DNA of 64,000 nucleotides from Rutstroemia sp. NJR-2017a BVV2 (taxonomy: Eukaryota; Ascomycota; Leotiomycetes; Helotiales; Rutstroemiaceae). Positions 44,718 to 57,014 of this stretch are shown here, in pieces. The number at the start of each line of letters is the position of its first letter. The first letter of the stretch is position 1. Where the stretch lies: assembly GCA_002946415.1 (NCBI GenBank), contig NJPS01000013.1:372001-436000 (forward strand), written 5' to 3'. Below the pieces are notes generated by a model. It made no database searches. It worked only from the letters and a program-made list of their open reading frames with translations, and was not told the origin of the DNA. The position numbers and the translations under genes were made by a program.

Positions 44718-45959
44718 ATGCCTCGAACTCTTCCTTGGAAAACCAGTGGTGCTTCAACGACCACAGTATCAGCGCCGCGCTCGAGACCAGCCGTCGGATC
44801 CACAAGCCGCCCATCAAAACGCCCCAGAGCAGAAAAAGATGATTCGGACGCCGATAGCGATGATGGCCCCTCTAGATTATCGCGACGCAAGTCAGACTCC
44901 AAAAACCCAGGTAAATTTTACTGTCCAGACAAAATTCAGTTAATTTAATACTAAACCCCTCCCAGCACGTGAACCATCGACCTCTCCTCCCCCCGAACCA
45001 CCCCCAGAGACGTATATCCCTCCCTTCTATCACCCGGAACCCACCAGCTAAACCCCCACCCCAGATTCATGCTCCCCGGCCTCAACCACGACGACCGCTA
45101 CCGCATGGTCGAAGACGAATTCCTCTCCATCGCCAAGCTCTTCACCGTGCACCTGCACACCGCCGAGTACAAGCGGCAGGAGAGACTCGCACAGTCGCGC
45201 AACGCCGCGACGATTACTAGTATCTCGCGGCCGGTGGTGGGGAAGATGGGAGATGCGGGGAAACGCAGAGCGGAGGCGATTGCGAGGACGGCAAAACAGC
45301 GCAGTGAGGTCGACAAGTTAAGGGGTGGGAAGATGGGCGCGGGCGAGGATGAAAGTGATGATGAAACGCTGCCGTATGTGGGGACGTCGATCCATGGGTT
45401 GATGGCGAGTCCGAAGGGGAAGGGGGTGAGTTTGAAGGGGATTGCGTCGCCGGGTGGCGGTGGGGGGACGAGGGCGGCGAGGGGGTTTGGGAGGAAGGAG
45501 GGGGGGAGGAGAGAGGTTTCGCCGGTTGGGGGGAGGGGTAAGAGGGGGGGTAGGAGGGAGGAGGTTAAGGAGGAGATGGCTTCGGAGACTGAGGGGGATG
45601 AGGATGAGGAGGAGGATGATCTCGATGCGCCTATACCAGCTCCTTCGTTCAGGTCTTTTAAACGGGAAATTAAACTACCGACTGAACCTGAAGTCAAACC
45701 CTCGACAACGAAACCCCCAAACATCAAACAAGAACGACCTCATCAACCTCCAATCCCAAAGTACCCTACAGCAGAAGTGCCGCAAAACTTACCAAAAGCT
45801 ACCACAAAAAGTGAACCTAGTATCAAAACCGAACCCCCCTCACCAACCCAAGTCTCCGCAACTCGGGATCGCATAGCCAGACGGCTAGAGCAGGCGCGAT
45901 TAAGGAAGAAACAGGAAGAGGAGAAGAAGAAGCTTGATGTTGTGCCGAGCTTTCTTTGA
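44718..45959 (+). CDS. Conserved fungal nuclear-like protein
   Basis: Exons 44718-44910, 44966-45011 and 45065-45959 join to 377 residues; the 53-nt second intron is C-rich and needs the GTATAT donor. A low-complexity N-terminus (KRPRAEKDDSDADSDD) precedes a short globular core LPGLNHDDRYRMVEDEFLSI, then KLFTVHLHTAEYKRQE, which I take as the conserved domain. A basic Gly/Arg-rich part and an acidic run (SETEGDEDEEEDD) follow, with a C-terminal coiled segment RLEQARLRKKQEEEKKK. The charge pattern suggests nuclear or nucleolar location. I do not recognise the family by name. Confidence 0.75.
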
Positions 45960-47198
45960 TGTGCTGGGGGAGGGGGAGGTTTTGGATAAGGAGGCTTGAG
46001 GAATTCTGTTTGTGGGGCAAAGGGGGGTGAAGGGGGCGGATGGGTTTAGATAGCTGGGTGGAAAGTTAGATGGAGTGATGGTGGAAGGATGACGAGAAGA
46101 GGAATAAATAGTTAGAGCGCTGATTCAAATTCAGCGCTTTATTTCACTCTCTCTATCACTGAGTTGACCTGTATCACGGCTCGTCTCAGCAATTTCTAGA
46201 CCGCCTCATCAGCGTACTGTATTTTATATAACCGACGCTCCATATTCCCCAAAAAATACCCACCCAGCAGCCGGGAAGGAAATCAGATTCTCACCAGAAT
46301 CAGATATTATATCGCACAAACATGCTGTGTCGGAGCTTCACTGTACTGTTTCTTCTCGAGAATGAGATGATGAATAAGTGATGGTGAAGGAAATAAATGG
46401 GTTCTTGATACAGCTGGATTCGAACATAATCGGATACCTGTGGCAGATCTCCTGATTGGAGTTCGTTGATACACTTGCTTGCTTGATTGGGCGATGAACT
46501 GGAGGCAGGGTTTACGTACAGATCGACTTGGGTCTGCAGAGGTAGGAAGGAATGGGAGTGGGATTGATTTGGGCACAGCGTCCGCGGGGAGGAGGGTAGG
46601 TATAGGGAAAAGTAGTGCGCTTCTATTACGAGGAGCGCGACGGTGGGGGGTAGATGCGAGGATATAATATTAGGGGGTTGAGGTTGAAGACAAGGGGCAG
46701 AGAGCCGCGATGCTGGGAAGGAAACATAAAAATAAAGAGATCAGTTAGTTAAGTGAGGGGAAACGCAGGAAGATGGATGTTTTATCACGGTGTCTGGAGG
46801 CAGTTTATACTGTGAGCCTGTTGAATCGCTTTACGTGTATCTTGGATTGAACTATTCATAAGGTTGGAACGTTGAATACATCAGCTGTTTCACGGGTTAG
46901 GACTAAGATTATAAATCCTTCGGGGAATCTAGACATTGACAAGATTTGGATTATGATGAATGAGAATATAATTTGCAGTAGAAACGTAATCCATTCCTTT
47001 CCAGAAAAAGGGTAATCCAACCTCATTGATATGATCTCCACTCAATCATCAAAAAGTTTCATAAAAATCTCAATCCGAGAAAATGCCTCACGAAAATCGT
47101 GCATGCACATCTCCTCCCCTTCCTATCCAAAACGCCACATATCCCGAAAATGAGAAGTAGAGAGAAGAAAGAAAATCGTAGCCCATCACTCATAACAT
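45960..47198. other. 1.2-kb convergent intergenic region
   Basis: 3' flanks of convergent genes with purine-rich and pyrimidine-rich tracts. A tRNA-like T-loop motif near 46413 was examined and rejected. No gene is seen. Confidence 0.4.
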
Positions 47199-48179
47199 CT
47201 AATCGCTATCAGAAGACGAGCTCCCACGTCGCCCATGCTTCTCTTTCTTATGTTTCTTATGCCCATGTCCATGACTATCATGATGCCCATGCCCATGACT
47301 CTCCTGATGTCCATGTCCATGCCCATACCCACTCGGCGAATGTCCTCCATGTCCATATCCACTCGGCGAATGCCCCCTCTGCTCATGTCCTCCATATCCT
47401 CCATGTCCTCCATACCCGCCATGCTCCGACCGCGGCGGACTCACCTCGCGATCGTGCTCATCGACATAATAGTCCACCTCACGGTTCGAATACGGGTCCT
47501 TCTTCTTCTTCTTGAATTTCTTGAGCTGATTACCCGCGACTTGTCCAGCTACCATGCCCAGTCCTGCACCAAGCAGTTTTCCGAATGTGCCGCCGCCCGA
47601 ATGCGAGGCGACCGTCCAGCCGCTGGCGGCGCCAACGCCCATGGAGATTAGCCCGCGCTCGCCGTTGGGGCCGACGGTTTCTTGCATGCCGGGAGGGATG
47701 TTCGCGCCAGGTTCATGGTAGGTGGGGGCGAGACCTTGTTGTGGTGGTGCGTTGGGATTGGGGTTGTAAGGGTCGGGGGAGCCGTAGCCACGGGTGTCGG
47801 TGGGGTAGGGTTGCATTTGCTGCTGATGTGGGGGAGGTTGGTTTTGAGCGAAGGGGTCGCCGGAGGGAGGGGCGTAGGGTTGGTTGTAGGGAGAGGCGGA
47901 GGGGGGTGGGTATGGTTGTTGAGGGTAGGGTGAGTGTGAGGGAGAGGGAGCGGCGGCGCCATATGGAGGAGCGACGTTTTGTGGTGGGTAGGGAGCGGCG
48001 GCGAAGGGATCGGCTGGCGGATTGGAGTAGTTTGGCTGAGGTGGGTAGGGGTTGTGTTGAGGAGCGCCGTAGTTGGGTTGAGGAGGGTATTGAGATGGTG
48101 GTGCGCCGTATTGTTGTTGTTGTTGTTGGTGAGGGGGATATCCACCGCCGCCTCCACCGTAGAATTCTTGATTCGACAT
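47199..48179 (-). CDS. Pro/Gln-rich glycine-zipper protein
   Basis: An intronless 326-residue protein in three parts. Residues 1-165 are a Pro/Gln/Tyr-rich disordered region (PYPPQPNY, QQQQQQ) of prion-like composition. Residues 170-215 hold a glycine zipper, GLISMGVGAASG and GKLLGAGLGMVAGQVAG, which fits membrane-inserting or oligomerising helices. The tail (225-326) is a Lys cluster (KKFKKKKK), then Gly/His/Tyr repeats (GHSPSGYGHG twice, GHGHG), ending SSSSDSD. Fungal proteins of this design exist but are poorly characterised; stress granule or membrane association is guesswork. Antisense frames on the other strand are low-complexity shadows. Confidence 0.8.
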   Translation of the reverse strand: MSNQEFYGGGGGGYPPHQQQQQQYGAPPSQYPPQPNYGAPQHNPYPPQPNYSNPPADPFAAAPYPPQNVAPPYGAAAPSPSHSPYPQQPYPPPSASPYNQPYAPPSGDPFAQNQPPPHQQQMQPYPTDTRGYGSPDPYNPNPNAPPQQGLAPTYHEPGANIPPGMQETVGPNGERGLISMGVGAASGWTVASHSGGGTFGKLLGAGLGMVAGQVAGNQLKKFKKKKKDPYSNREVDYYVDEHDREVSPPRSEHGGYGGHGGYGGHEQRGHSPSGYGHGGHSPSGYGHGHGHQESHGHGHHDSHGHGHKKHKKEKHGRRGSSSSDSD

Positions 48180-49439
48180 TGTTACTTTGGGTATTGGAGT
48201 GCGCTACGCGAAGATTGTGTTGATCTGCGACGGAGATGTAAAAGTAGGGGAGCTGAAGGAAAAATGCTGACAGACCCGAGATACTTATAATGAGCGAAGA
48301 GGCACAGCTGACGCCGTAGGGCAGTGAATCAGTAAGCCCAAAGGAAAGCCGTCATAAGCGGGGCAGGGGTAGCTGCGGATGTTGATTGGCTGCTCGTCCA
48401 TTTGCTGAATCCAGAAAGAGGGGCAAAACTGCGCCACTAGAAGAACGGAGATCCCTGCAGGTGGAAACGCGTATGGAAAGCTAATCTTTCTCGTCCTTCG
48501 AGAAGCTCCTCAGTCCGAGGTGAAGATTGAGGGGCAATGTGAGTCTTTGCGACGGCGTATGTCTGGTAAGCTGGGAGGATTGGGGCGCGTTGTCGTGGTG
48601 AATATCGAGTGGTGGTTCTTGTCAGCAGGAGGTTTTACTTGTGCTTCTTACCGCCATGTTACGTCTCATCTACACCTACATTCGGATTCTCCTGAATCAA
48701 AGCCATATTTCCATTATCCCTTCCTGCAGCTGAAATAGCAAGAGGGCGCACTCACTCCATAGCAGCTCGCACCGGCGAGATGGAAAAATGCCGGTCAGAT
48801 CCGGAACAGCCCTTGTCGGTCTTGGCTGTGCGCAGTGCATACCGTACTGTGCCCGCACGACCAAGCTTGCGCTTGACGTTAACACGATACTTCCGCACTT
48901 TACCTGATATTCTAGTAAGCAAGGGCTTTGCCCAAGCACATTCTCGGGATCGGGAAAAACGGCGGATCGTGGCGGAGCTCGGCACAGTCACGAGCAGATA
49001 TTGTGGCTTGGCAACTGGGGCTGGAGGTCTTGATAGTTATGTGTTCACTATGTTCACTATGTTCTTGCGCAATCCAGATGACGTTCTCTTTGGGATGGCA
49101 AGAGTGGCTGGTCAGTATTTTGGGCTTCGTGAATATTGTATCTAGGAATGTCGGCATGTGGAGAAATGATGTTGAAGGATGTAATTGCTATTTGTAAGGA
49201 TTTCCAAAGGAAATATTTCTCTCTCGTTTCCGTAACTATAATGATACTTGAATTTGACATCTAATCCACATTTGTGCCGAAGGGATATCCTGAAATCTCA
49301 TGCCACGACTACAACCCAAGAAACGTAACCCCTCCTTCTGATATTGATATACTAAGCATAGCTGTGGCTCTCGTGTTCTCCCAGTCCTCCCCCATATTCC
49401 TGTCCTTGTTCGTTAGGCTCGCCCTACATGAATCCCACT
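48180..49439. other. 1.3-kb intergenic region
   Basis: Promoter of the glycine-zipper gene. GTTCACTAT occurs in tandem at about 49042-49060 within a frame (48780-49145) that I do not trust. Confidence 0.35.
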
Positions 49440-50276
49440 TCAGCCCAATCTTCCGAAACCATTCCTGCTACCATTCAAACGATCATCGTAGAAGAATCCT
49501 TCGCCCATTCCATGCCTCTGCATCATCTCGTCAGACATTCCCGCTTCACTAATCCAGTCCTCGACATAGGGCGATTGATAATTGGAATACTGTTGACCTC
49601 GATGACCATAAGGAATCATAGCCTGATCCATTCTCAGATCAACACTGCTCGGACTGTGGATGGAGCCGTAGTGGGACGAAACTGGAGAATTCTGCATATC
49701 GTGGTACATCATTGCTGGGCTGTGGTGTTGAGGCGGCATTCTTTGCGGAAATCGACAATGTCCAAGGTCATGGTACTGCGTTCGGGGATCGCGAAATTCG
49801 TCTTCAAGTAAAGGAGATGGTCCTAGGCGTCCGTGCTGTAGAGTTGAGGGAGCTCGGCGCATCTGGCGCTCGGGCTGGTAGAGGCTACCTGTACGATCAA
49901 CATCCATAGCCCTATCCGGACCCATGCTTCCATATCGAGAATTGTCCGAGCCCATACCCCTATATCCCAAACAACCAAGGGCGTCAAGACCTCCCCTCAT
50001 AAGCATTTCGCTAGATGGACTGCCCCGAAGAGATGGCGGACCATCATCGTACTGTGGATTTCCCAGTCTGTTATGACGCTCTTTTACTCGTCCGTGTTGC
50101 ACTCGATCCGCACTGGTCAATGGTCTATGTCCAAAGTTGGGACAACCTTCCCAGTGCACGCCATTTCGCACATGGCGATGATCAAGACAAGTGCCTACAC
50201 TTCGAGGATCTCCCAAACGAGATGGTCTTGAGTTGCGATCGCAACCCAAGCGATGACCTATTTCTTCGATAATCAT
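49440..50276 (-). CDS. Hypothetical Arg/Gly/Met-rich protein
   Basis: A long open frame with biased, disordered-looking composition (PRSVGTCLDHR, RRAPSTLQHGRLGPSP, MMYHDMQNSP, DDRLNGSRNGFGRLG) and no recognised domain. I place the start at the ATG at 50276; a longer frame reaches 50384 through a hydrophobic stretch (FFLMFIYLLFPQ), but a GTAAGT donor near 50390 and a CACGTCAG acceptor near 50280 suggest that stretch is an intron and that a further exon lies upstream. Probably a rapidly evolving orphan. Confidence 0.5.
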   Translation of the reverse strand: MIIEEIGHRLGCDRNSRPSRLGDPRSVGTCLDHRHVRNGVHWEGCPNFGHRPLTSADRVQHGRVKERHNRLGNPQYDDGPPSLRGSPSSEMLMRGGLDALGCLGYRGMGSDNSRYGSMGPDRAMDVDRTGSLYQPERQMRRAPSTLQHGRLGPSPLLEDEFRDPRTQYHDLGHCRFPQRMPPQHHSPAMMYHDMQNSPVSSHYGSIHSPSSVDLRMDQAMIPYGHRGQQYSNYQSPYVEDWISEAGMSDEMMQRHGMGEGFFYDDRLNGSRNGFGRLG

Positions 50277-51737
50277 ACTGACGTGGGGATGAGGAAGCGG
50301 TTTGTTGAATGTGTTGACGAAGAGAAACCTCCAAGATTGAGGAAAGAGCAAGTAGATGAACATAAGGAAGAAAACCACGCACACTTACCGATACCGGATA
50401 ACGAGAACTAACTTTCTGCTATGAGAAGAGACCTTCTGATTGAAGATCTCCCCGGTAGACGACAACGCGGGCTGAGATTGTTTGCTTGATGAGCCATTTG
50501 AGCAAACATTAACACTTGTTCGTGGCAAGGTCGGACGAACTTCAAGCGCATCTTTTCAATTTAGGTGATGCAAATAATCGATATCCAATAGGACTAAATC
50601 AACCAGAGAACCCCTTAGGTCGATGTACAACTGCAATGGCTCTTGCTCGATGTTGTAGTTGTTGTGCCAAGTTGATCTTCCCGAGAGCAAACAATCCTCT
50701 CGCACATGTCGGTCTCATTCTTCAATTATGCCCGATACTCGGTCTCAGTGACAATCATTCGACAATATGTCGCATGCACATCGTACGTGATGCATCTCAA
50801 GACTGTCCTTCTGCTTTGAGCGCAAGCCGCAGGTGAGGTGCAGCGTGTAAGTATTTCGTACATAAAATAATAGGCAGCCGAATGAAATTAATATCCCTAT
50901 TGGCTGTTGTAGGACCTCGCAAGGTGACACAGTCTAGACCTGAAGCATCGCCTGCCATGCTGCTTCAAGGTCTGGGTCTTGTCCGAAGCCCTCAAATAGT
51001 TCCGCTGCTTGTCTTTCTATCATGGTGAATATATAGTGAACACGCAAAGCAGCAATGCGAAGGCTTCTTACCCTATGGCTGGGAGAAATTGAGTTTCGTG
51101 ATGACCATTTCATTGGTGTGCGCGACAAATGAGGGGAACTGAAGGTGTTCATTTCGTGCTTGTTGACTCAAGTACCCCGTATCAAGGGAGGAGAACCATA
51201 CCATACCACGCCATGAATGAGAACTGTTGCAATACAGCCAGGAGAGAATACTTGCATGCCAGGTACCTCCCTATACCAATCAAAGTGAGCTGCGTGAAAA
51301 GGGGTAAATTATCTCGAAATATCCAAGAGTCAGAGTGTCTCGAGAGTCAAAGCAGCCATGAAAATGTGAGCCTTATTTCCAGAGAACCTTCACCCAGGCA
51401 CAAACTCTCTAAAAGAACGCTAGTCCTAAAGAAATTCTAAACCTTTCTTGCCCTTACAACCGTCGACCTCTTTTTCCTACGAAATTCAAGTTCAAGCACC
51501 AAAACCTTGACGAATCCTCCCACTCTCAATCGAAAAATTACCACGATTTAAATCTTTCAAATATCTCCAAGATATTTTCTAAGACAACAGCATCTCATCG
51601 CAAGCTTCGAAACCCCGATTAAAATTTGTTCGCCATCTAGCGTTCATCCATATTTGTCGCCGCGCGATCAAACTTTCACTCCGTTGAGACACCCTCCTTC
51701 CGTGTGCCAAACATAGGAAGCTACCACACAATACAAT
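50277..51737. other. Intergenic region between divergent genes
   Basis: A 72-codon minus frame at 50934-51152 (C-terminus ELFEGFGQDPDLEAAWQAML) reads protein-like but has no partner exon I could prove. The 51440-51737 stretch is pyrimidine-rich and is the probable promoter and leader of the GYF gene. Confidence 0.35.
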
Positions 51738-54700
51738 ATGCCATCACAAATGCCGTCAAGTTTTGCTTCAGCTGCTGCAGCTGCAAGTCAAGGTTCAAAT
51801 CGCGATTCTCGGATGGGGAGGGGCGAGGGACGAGGCGCTGAGTGGTAAGTTTGATTTTGTTCACACTTTTCTTGCACCGCAAATATTATTTAGCTATTAC
51901 GACAAGCTTGGCTCCGACAAAGATATTCATGACAACTAAGACATACTCTTGGCCTGTCATTACCACCTGCTCCATGATCGCATACTATTTTCGCTTTCAA
52001 TATCGGTATTTCCGCACTACGACATCATGCGTGTAGGATACAGCCCCGATGGCCGGATCGCGATGTCCACAGACACACTCTTCCACCAGCCCTCTAGGAA
52101 TTTTTCTGAAGATGCCTCAGATATTATCAGACATGCTAACGTCAACCTCTTTCCTTCCAGGTCTCGAAGAGATAACAGATCCACCAATGGCACGTTGACC
52201 TTCCGTCGATCCTCTAACGCCCCTCACATTCAACCTTCCCAAGCCGAATCTCTTCCAACACCAAGTGTCGAAGCTTCTGAAGACGTACCACCACCGCCGA
52301 ATCCTTCGTATGATCAATCTGTTCCTGCAGATCTACGTTATTCTAAAGCGCGTTTGTTGGATATGTACAAAGTGCACCGGGAGAGTAAGGATTCGGGCGC
52401 ATCCAATGGCGATGTGTCAAGGTTATTTGAAGATGGTTGGAATCCAGGTCATTCGAACGGAACAAATGGTCGAGCGTGGGGTAAAACTACCGATGGCAGA
52501 GAAACTTTTGGTCCGGATGCGTGCTGGGATATGAATGGCAGTCAGCGTCTCATCTCGCTGGAGGAGATGACGGATGAGGAGAAAACCGTTAGTCGCCTTC
52601 CCTTGCTGCTGTTCAGCCGGTTCATGTTGCTGATTGTATATGCTAGTTGTTTTCTACTGATGTGAATTCGCCCATGAAGCCTCCGCCTCAAAATCAGAAC
52701 AAGGATGCAAGTGGCCAGGGGCCAAACGCGAATGGTCGCAAAACCTCTGTCTCTCACGGATCGGGCAATTCGAACTTTGGACTATCCTCCCCAGCCTCAA
52801 GTCGACCTGGAACTCGTCGTCGAGAGACTAGCGATTCTGTGCCATTTTCCGCTGGGCTGGGCTCGCCCGCTGGCAATGGTCGCTTTCCTCGAGACGAATC
52901 TTCCCCATTTTTCTCCCGCAAACTTACCATTTCCGACTTGAAAGATGAACCGGAGGATCGACCAGAGGAACCAAAGAGTTCTTTGCCATTTGGAGGTTTG
53001 ATGCGTAGTAATACCACCGGAATTCCTATGGCAAATGCTCCGTTGTCTCCGTGGGGTCCAGCCCCTCCTAGCGCAACAATGTCTCCAATGGGTACTTTTG
53101 GTGCTTTTGCGATGCCAAATCCTACAACTCCCAGCGACAAGAGAAATTTTAGCAACCGCGCTGAGAGTCGACTCGCACATCTCATGCCGAAGGATAACAC
53201 CTCGGAGGAGTCTCAGGCGAAGCCTGCTGAACGTTCCTGGAGAAACAGACCTCGTACTGACACAGATCCCTTTGGTGGCGATGACAACTTGTCTACCGGA
53301 GCCAGCATTCTTGGAGGAGGACTGGATACAAGTCCGTCTCTGAATCCTCAACGCAAAGCTCCCGGTTTAGATACGCCAATTAGGGGCCTGTCTAGTGATT
53401 TTGGAATGTCTGATGTGCCGAGTTTCCGGGATGTTCAAATGCGCGCTCAGAACCACCAGACTCCTCAAGGCCACAATTACAATGAGCCGCTTAGTCCAGA
53501 TACTAACCCTTTCCGCAGTCCAGCTGAGGAGCGCCGCGGTGAGAGAACGGAGTCTGAAGATCCTAGCTTTGCCGAAGATGCTCATCAGCACAGTCGAACT
53601 CATGGTCTAGGAGGAATACCTGAGCATGCCCCAAATACTTTCGGTAATCTCGCAAGGAACTTCGGTAGTGGAGCATTTGATGGAAGCGACCGCAGCCAGA
53701 CTTCTAGTGTCGGAGCTACGAGAGGGTTTTCAACCATGGGCGGCCTTCCATCACTCAGCAATATAGGTTCGATCGGCGGCTGGCCCACCAACAACAACAT
53801 GGTTTCAACTCCTGACCGCGAAGTTCGATCTGCGTTCCCGAGCGCATTTGGAAATTCGATATTTGGTCCTATGGGCGAACTACCTTCACCAGTTCTGGGA
53901 TCAATGGGTGGCGGCATGTTCGGTTCAGGCGTCAATTCTATTGGTCGTGGTAGTAAGCTTGGATCATTGTTTCCACCTGCTATGCAAGCTCAGATGCAAG
54001 GCGCTGAAAATGATAACCCTAATGAGCTTGGAGATTTGAGACCGAATAACACATTCGGAGCGATTGGCCGGGGTGGCTTTCCTGGCATGCGCGATGCTGA
54101 GCGACATGATCCATTTGCGCCAGACAACCGCAACCAAGGACCTTTCTCTTCTGCAGAACTTCCGAGTGGCACAACAATTCCGCAAGGAACTTCAGCTCAA
54201 TCTAATTACCAACCATCTCACACCTCGTCGGATGCACCACCACCAAATGCTCAACAACGCATGATGGTAATGCCAGATAGGATGCGTTGGGTGTATCTTG
54301 ATTCACAAGGACAAGCACAGGGACCATGGTCGGGACTTGAAATGCATGATTGGTACAAAGCCTCGTTTTTCACCGCTGATCTATCTGTCAAAAAGCTTGA
54401 AGATGCAGAGTTTGAGCCTCTTGGACAACTAATTCGACGTATCGGAAATTCCCGTGAGCCATTCCTTGTACCTCAAATTGGCATCCCTCACGGGTCCCCT
54501 GCCACCCAACCAGGCCCACCTTTCACTTCGGCAGCCACTGCTCCGGCAGTCCAGCCTGGCGCTGTTCAGCCTCCTTTCGCCGGAGCTTTCCCAAGCTTCG
54601 GTACTACCCTGACTGCCGAGCAACAGAACAATCTTGAAAGACGCAAGCAAGAAGAGCAGTATCTTATGGCTAGACAGCGGGAATTCTTGGCTCAGCAGCA

Positions 54701-56601
54701 AGTAAGCATGAAGCAGATGCAGATGGGTGGTCTACCATCTACTTTGCACCATCACTCAAGTGCCCATAGCCTACAGAGTCAGCCTAGCTTTGGAAGCATA
54801 ACTTCTCCAATCGCAATGCCTCCGCAGCCACCTATGCCAGGAGGCATTTCCGGATTCTTTGATGCTCAGGCAAGACAAGGCCCTTCTCAGATGATGGGCG
54901 GTGGAATGCCAAACGACTTCATGCTTCCTGATGATTTGGCCCGCCTAGGTCTGCAAGATCGCCCACAGCCAGTTGGCCCTCCGACTTCCCAAGCTCAACA
55001 GATCAACGCTCTTTTTGGCCAACCTCAACTGACAGATGCCCAGCGTGAAGCTGCCAGAGCTGAGCAGGTGCGTCAAAACGATCCGCAAGGGTTCAAAGCC
55101 CGCCTTCGCGAATTCGAACAACTTAGAGCAGACCACGATCAAGAGGAGGCAGCTCAGGCTTCCTCGAGTGTTGCAAATGAACCTATTGGCCCGCCTGCTC
55201 AATCTCATGTCGAACAAGAAGAACAAAAGCCCCAAGTTGATGAGGAAGCAAATGTGGTGGAAGAGAAGCCCGTCCCCAAGTCTCCCGAGGTTCTTTCTTT
55301 AACCCAACAGGTTCAAAAAGCAGCTTCTGCAGCCGCGTCAAGCAAGCCATCACCAATCTCAGCTCCACAGCCGGACTCACCATGGGCTAAGGTCAACACT
55401 AGCCTTCCCATGCCCTTCCCACCTCCTCCTCAATCAACTACTCCACTTCCTGCCCCTCATGCTCAAAGAGGTCGCTCTGGCTTGCCAGATACTTTACACG
55501 CGGAAGTGAGGTCGCGTTCTGAGACACCCGAAACCACTAGCGCTGGCCCAACCCTTGCACCATGGGCGGTTCAGCCTGTCGAGGCACCCAAGGGTCCTTC
55601 CTTGAAGGAAATCCAAGAAGCAGAAGCGAAGAAAGCCGCCAAAGCCGAGGAAGCTGCTGCCGCCGCTCGTCGTGTCCTTCTCGACCAAGAAATGAAGATG
55701 CTTGCTAACCAGCCAGCTGCTCCGGCTCCGGGATTGCCGACCACTTCTACCTGGGGTAACATTGCCTCACCAGCTACACCTTCTAATGCCCCCTCAGCTT
55801 GGGCAAAGCCTGCTGCTGTCAAAACCCCAACCGTCAGCAGTGCTGTTCCGGCGAAGAAGACGCTTGCCGATATCCAAAGAGAAGAGGAGTCTCGCAAGAA
55901 GAAGCTTGCTGCTACTACAGCTGTTGCTCAAGCCCCTGCCACGACACCAGCTGGCAAGCGTTACGCAGATCTAGCAAGCAAGCCGAGTGCAGCTGCACCT
56001 GCAGTGGGAGGAAGTTGGTCTACGGTTGGTGCTGGCGGAAAGGTCAAAATTCCAACTGGCCCTGCTGCTTCTGTTCCATCTCCTATTCGTTCCGTTAGTA
56101 GTGCTGCTATTGCAAGCCCAGCCGTTCGCACAATTCGTCCATCTCCATCCGCTCGTAGCGTTACCATGGCCGGTAGTCAAGCTGGTGCCAGTGCTGCCAA
56201 TGAAGAGTTCAAAAAATGGGCAAAGGCCACCTTAGGTGCTAAGGATGGCCTTGATTCCAACATCAATGGTTAGTCTGATTATTCTTTGTAGCCCTGGTGA
56301 TAAACTAACAGCCACTCCAGTTGACGAATTCATCCTCATGTTATCTTCATTCCCGCCTGAAGTTAGCATTATTGCTGATAGCGTGTATTCTAACTCCAAG
56401 GTCATGGATGGCCGCAGATTTGCTGAAGAGTATATCCGCCGTCACAAGTTGGCTGAAAAGGGCATTGTTGAGCCTGCCAATACTTCCCCTGCTGATAAAT
56501 CCGGTGGTGAATGGAGCGAAGTTGCTAAGAAGGGCCCTCCCAAGGAGGAACCCACTGCTGGCTTCAAGGTCGTTCCAAACAAGAAGAAGGGCAAGAAATA
56601 A
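51738..56601 (+). CDS. GYF-domain protein (Smy2/Syh1-like)
   Basis: Four exons (51738-51844, 52161-52587, 52647-56268, 56321-56601) give 1,478 residues. The first intron is 316 nt and hides an open frame that begins at 51949 but is skipped, since TGG-SRRDNRSTNGT continues exon 1. N-terminal Ser/Gly/Met-rich disorder leads to the GYF domain near 54280-54480: MRWVYLDSQGQ, QGPW, LEMHDWYKASFF, where the name motif GYF is replaced by SFF. Long Gln/Ala/Pro/Lys-rich coiled-coil parts follow, ending NKKKGKK. GYF domains bind Pro-rich peptides; yeast Smy2/Syh1 work in mRNA translation control and ER-Golgi traffic. Cytoplasmic location is inferred. Confidence 0.9.
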
Positions 56602-57014
56602 ATACTTGTATGATTATGTATGATAACAATTTAACTGTCGTGGGATGGCTTGTCTGCATAGCGATTTTGGCATGTCAGAAATGCTCCTGGCAACAAGCGA
56701 TGGATGGGTGGTTCACCACGTTTGTGTAGCATTCCCGTCAGCATGTTTAAGTAGTAAAGATCACACATCATGTCAATGGATTATATTGTATTATACATTA
56801 TTCATAGTTATCGTTGTATTTTCTGAAGAATGGTGAAACAAACAACTTTATAAACCGACATCTTCGCCGTAGATTAAGTCAAGATTTTGCCTCCCTCACC
56901 TCAGTACAAAATTTCCTCGCTTATAAATCGGACCGCCCAACTTTGATAAATTTTCCCACATGGAAAAATTCTGAAGACTCACACATCGCACGCCAAAGTA
57001 TTCACATTCTCACG
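56602..57014. other. Intergenic spacer and leader
   Basis: A 413-nt gap. The TTC27 frame stays open upstream to 56814, but without a better start; the ATG at 57015 has good context. Confidence 0.5.

Noticed and set aside
45098..45727. 209-codon Ser/Pro-rich minus frame
   Set aside because: Antisense shadow of the low-complexity part of the gene at 44718-45959.
46400..46460. GGATTCGAAC motif resembling an inverted tRNA T-loop
   Set aside because: Flanking bases do not pair as a T stem and no acceptor or anticodon arm can be drawn.
47585..48223. 212-codon Arg/Gly-rich plus frame
   Set aside because: Antisense of the Pro/Gln-rich glycine-zipper gene.
48780..49145. 121-codon plus frame in an intergenic gap
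   Set aside because: No motif, no splice context, and a local tandem repeat explains part of it.
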